NCBI RefSeq assembly: GCF_000739555.1
Contig: NZ_BBJN01000016.1
Span: 1 to 41,462, forward strand
DNA: 41,462 nucleotides
Reading direction: 5' to 3'
Source of the DNA: Halolamina rubra
Lineage (GTDB): Archaea > Halobacteriota > Halobacteria > Halobacteriales > Haloferacaceae
Shown here: positions 41,133-41,462 of the stretch, piece by piece
How positions within the stretch are numbered: position 1 is the stretch's first letter
Layout of the letters: each line of letters opens with the position of its first letter
Translations under genes and position numbers: made by a program
The notes under the pieces: model-generated
What the model was told of the DNA's origin: nothing
The model's input: the letters and a program-made list of their open reading frames with translations, nothing else
Databases searched by the model: none

Positions 41133-41462
41133 GCGCGCACACCCCCGTTCTCGCGGGCGAGTTCGACCATCCGCCTGGCGTACAGGCCGACCCCGAGCCC
41201 GAACAGGAGCAGCAGCGACAGCGCCTGAACCACGTTCAGGTGCGAGAGGAGCGTGAGCTCGGCCGCCTGGAAGTACAGCGCGAGCGCGGTGCTCGAGAAC
41301 GTGGCGAGCCAGCCGGCGACGCCGATGCCGATCGCCGAGTGGGTCCCGACCGTCTCGGGCGTCGAGAGGTCGGGCCAGAGCGCGAAGTTCAGCGTCGTGT
41401 AGAAGCTCCACGGCGAATCGCGTACAGCGCGGGGTTCAAGGGCGAGGTCCCGTCGCCCGCGA
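41129..41462 (-). CDS. Membrane protein, 5' end cut off by the window edge
   Basis: A frame on the minus strand open from the window edge (41462) to the TGA at 41131-41129, about 110 residues. It reads AVRDSPWSFYTTLNFALWPDLS, then about three hydrophobic helices (GIGIGVAGWLATFSS region, TALALYF region, and LSLLLLFGLGVGLYA), and ends with a charged tail (RRMVELARENGG). The stop overlaps the GTG start of the bactofilin-like gene, supporting both ends. The N-terminus is outside the window, and no family is recognised. Confidence 0.7.
   Translation of the reverse strand, partial: RGRRDLALEPRAVRDSPWSFYTTLNFALWPDLSTPETVGTHSAIGIGVAGWLATFSSTALALYFQAAELTLLSHLNVVQALSLLLLFGLGVGLYARRMVELARENGGVRA

Noticed and set aside
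1..41462. CRISPR arrays, insertion sequences, integrases, rRNA or tRNA genes
   Set aside because: No regularly spaced repeats, transposase motifs, or RNA-gene sequences were found when reading the window.

Overview
The window is a piece of a haloarchaeal chromosome (class Halobacteria). The evidence is the very acidic proteins, two bacterio-opsin-activator-like HTH_10 regulators, Tat-type lipoprotein signals, TATA-like boxes about 25-30 bases before start codons (leaderless transcripts), an oligopeptide ABC system of haloarchaeal type, and a hutU-G-I-H histidine operon. There are no rRNA or tRNA genes, CRISPR arrays or insertion sequences that I could support.

Left part (1 to about 16.6 kb): a block of peptide and D-amino-acid catabolism genes. 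In order they are a truncated M42 aminopeptidase, an M55 DppA-type D-aminopeptidase, a diaminopimelate-decarboxylase-like PLP enzyme, an HTH_10 regulator, a PBP4-like S13 D-Ala-D-Ala carboxypeptidase without a signal peptide, a complete Dpp/Opp ABC importer (binding protein, two permeases, two ATPases), a small haloarchaeal protein, a DgcN (DUF1611) plus DgcA (enolase-superfamily epimerase) pair, and an S9 oligopeptidase. The set resembles the Bacillus dpp-ykf murein-peptide salvage system. I infer that it imports and dismantles bacterial peptidoglycan stem peptides (L-Ala, D-Glu, diaminopimelate, D-Ala). Archaea make no murein, so the material would be environmental. Much of this part looks less GC-rich than the rest, and several palindromes sit in its promoter regions.

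Middle part (16.8-27.5 kb): an AMP-forming acyl-CoA synthetase broken by a one-base frameshift; a 994-residue receiver/5xPAS/histidine kinase; a hairpin-rich 311-base gap; a small membrane protein; a lactate-utilisation-type pair (LutC-like, and a fused LutB-LutA-like protein); and two Tat lipoproteins of unknown function.

Right part (27.5-41.5 kb): an NhaC-family transporter followed upstream by the hutUGIH operon (hutG frameshifted), with a divergent HTH_10 regulator that probably controls it; an SLC13-type transporter with two RCK_C domains; an ABC exporter pair; a small membrane protein; a SpoIIM-like membrane protein; a bactofilin-like repeat protein with a membrane domain; and a truncated membrane protein at the edge. 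Both frameshifts (acyl-CoA synthetase and hutG) are repaired by adding one G to the same local context, GAG(G)AC, so base-calling error is a live alternative to true gene decay.
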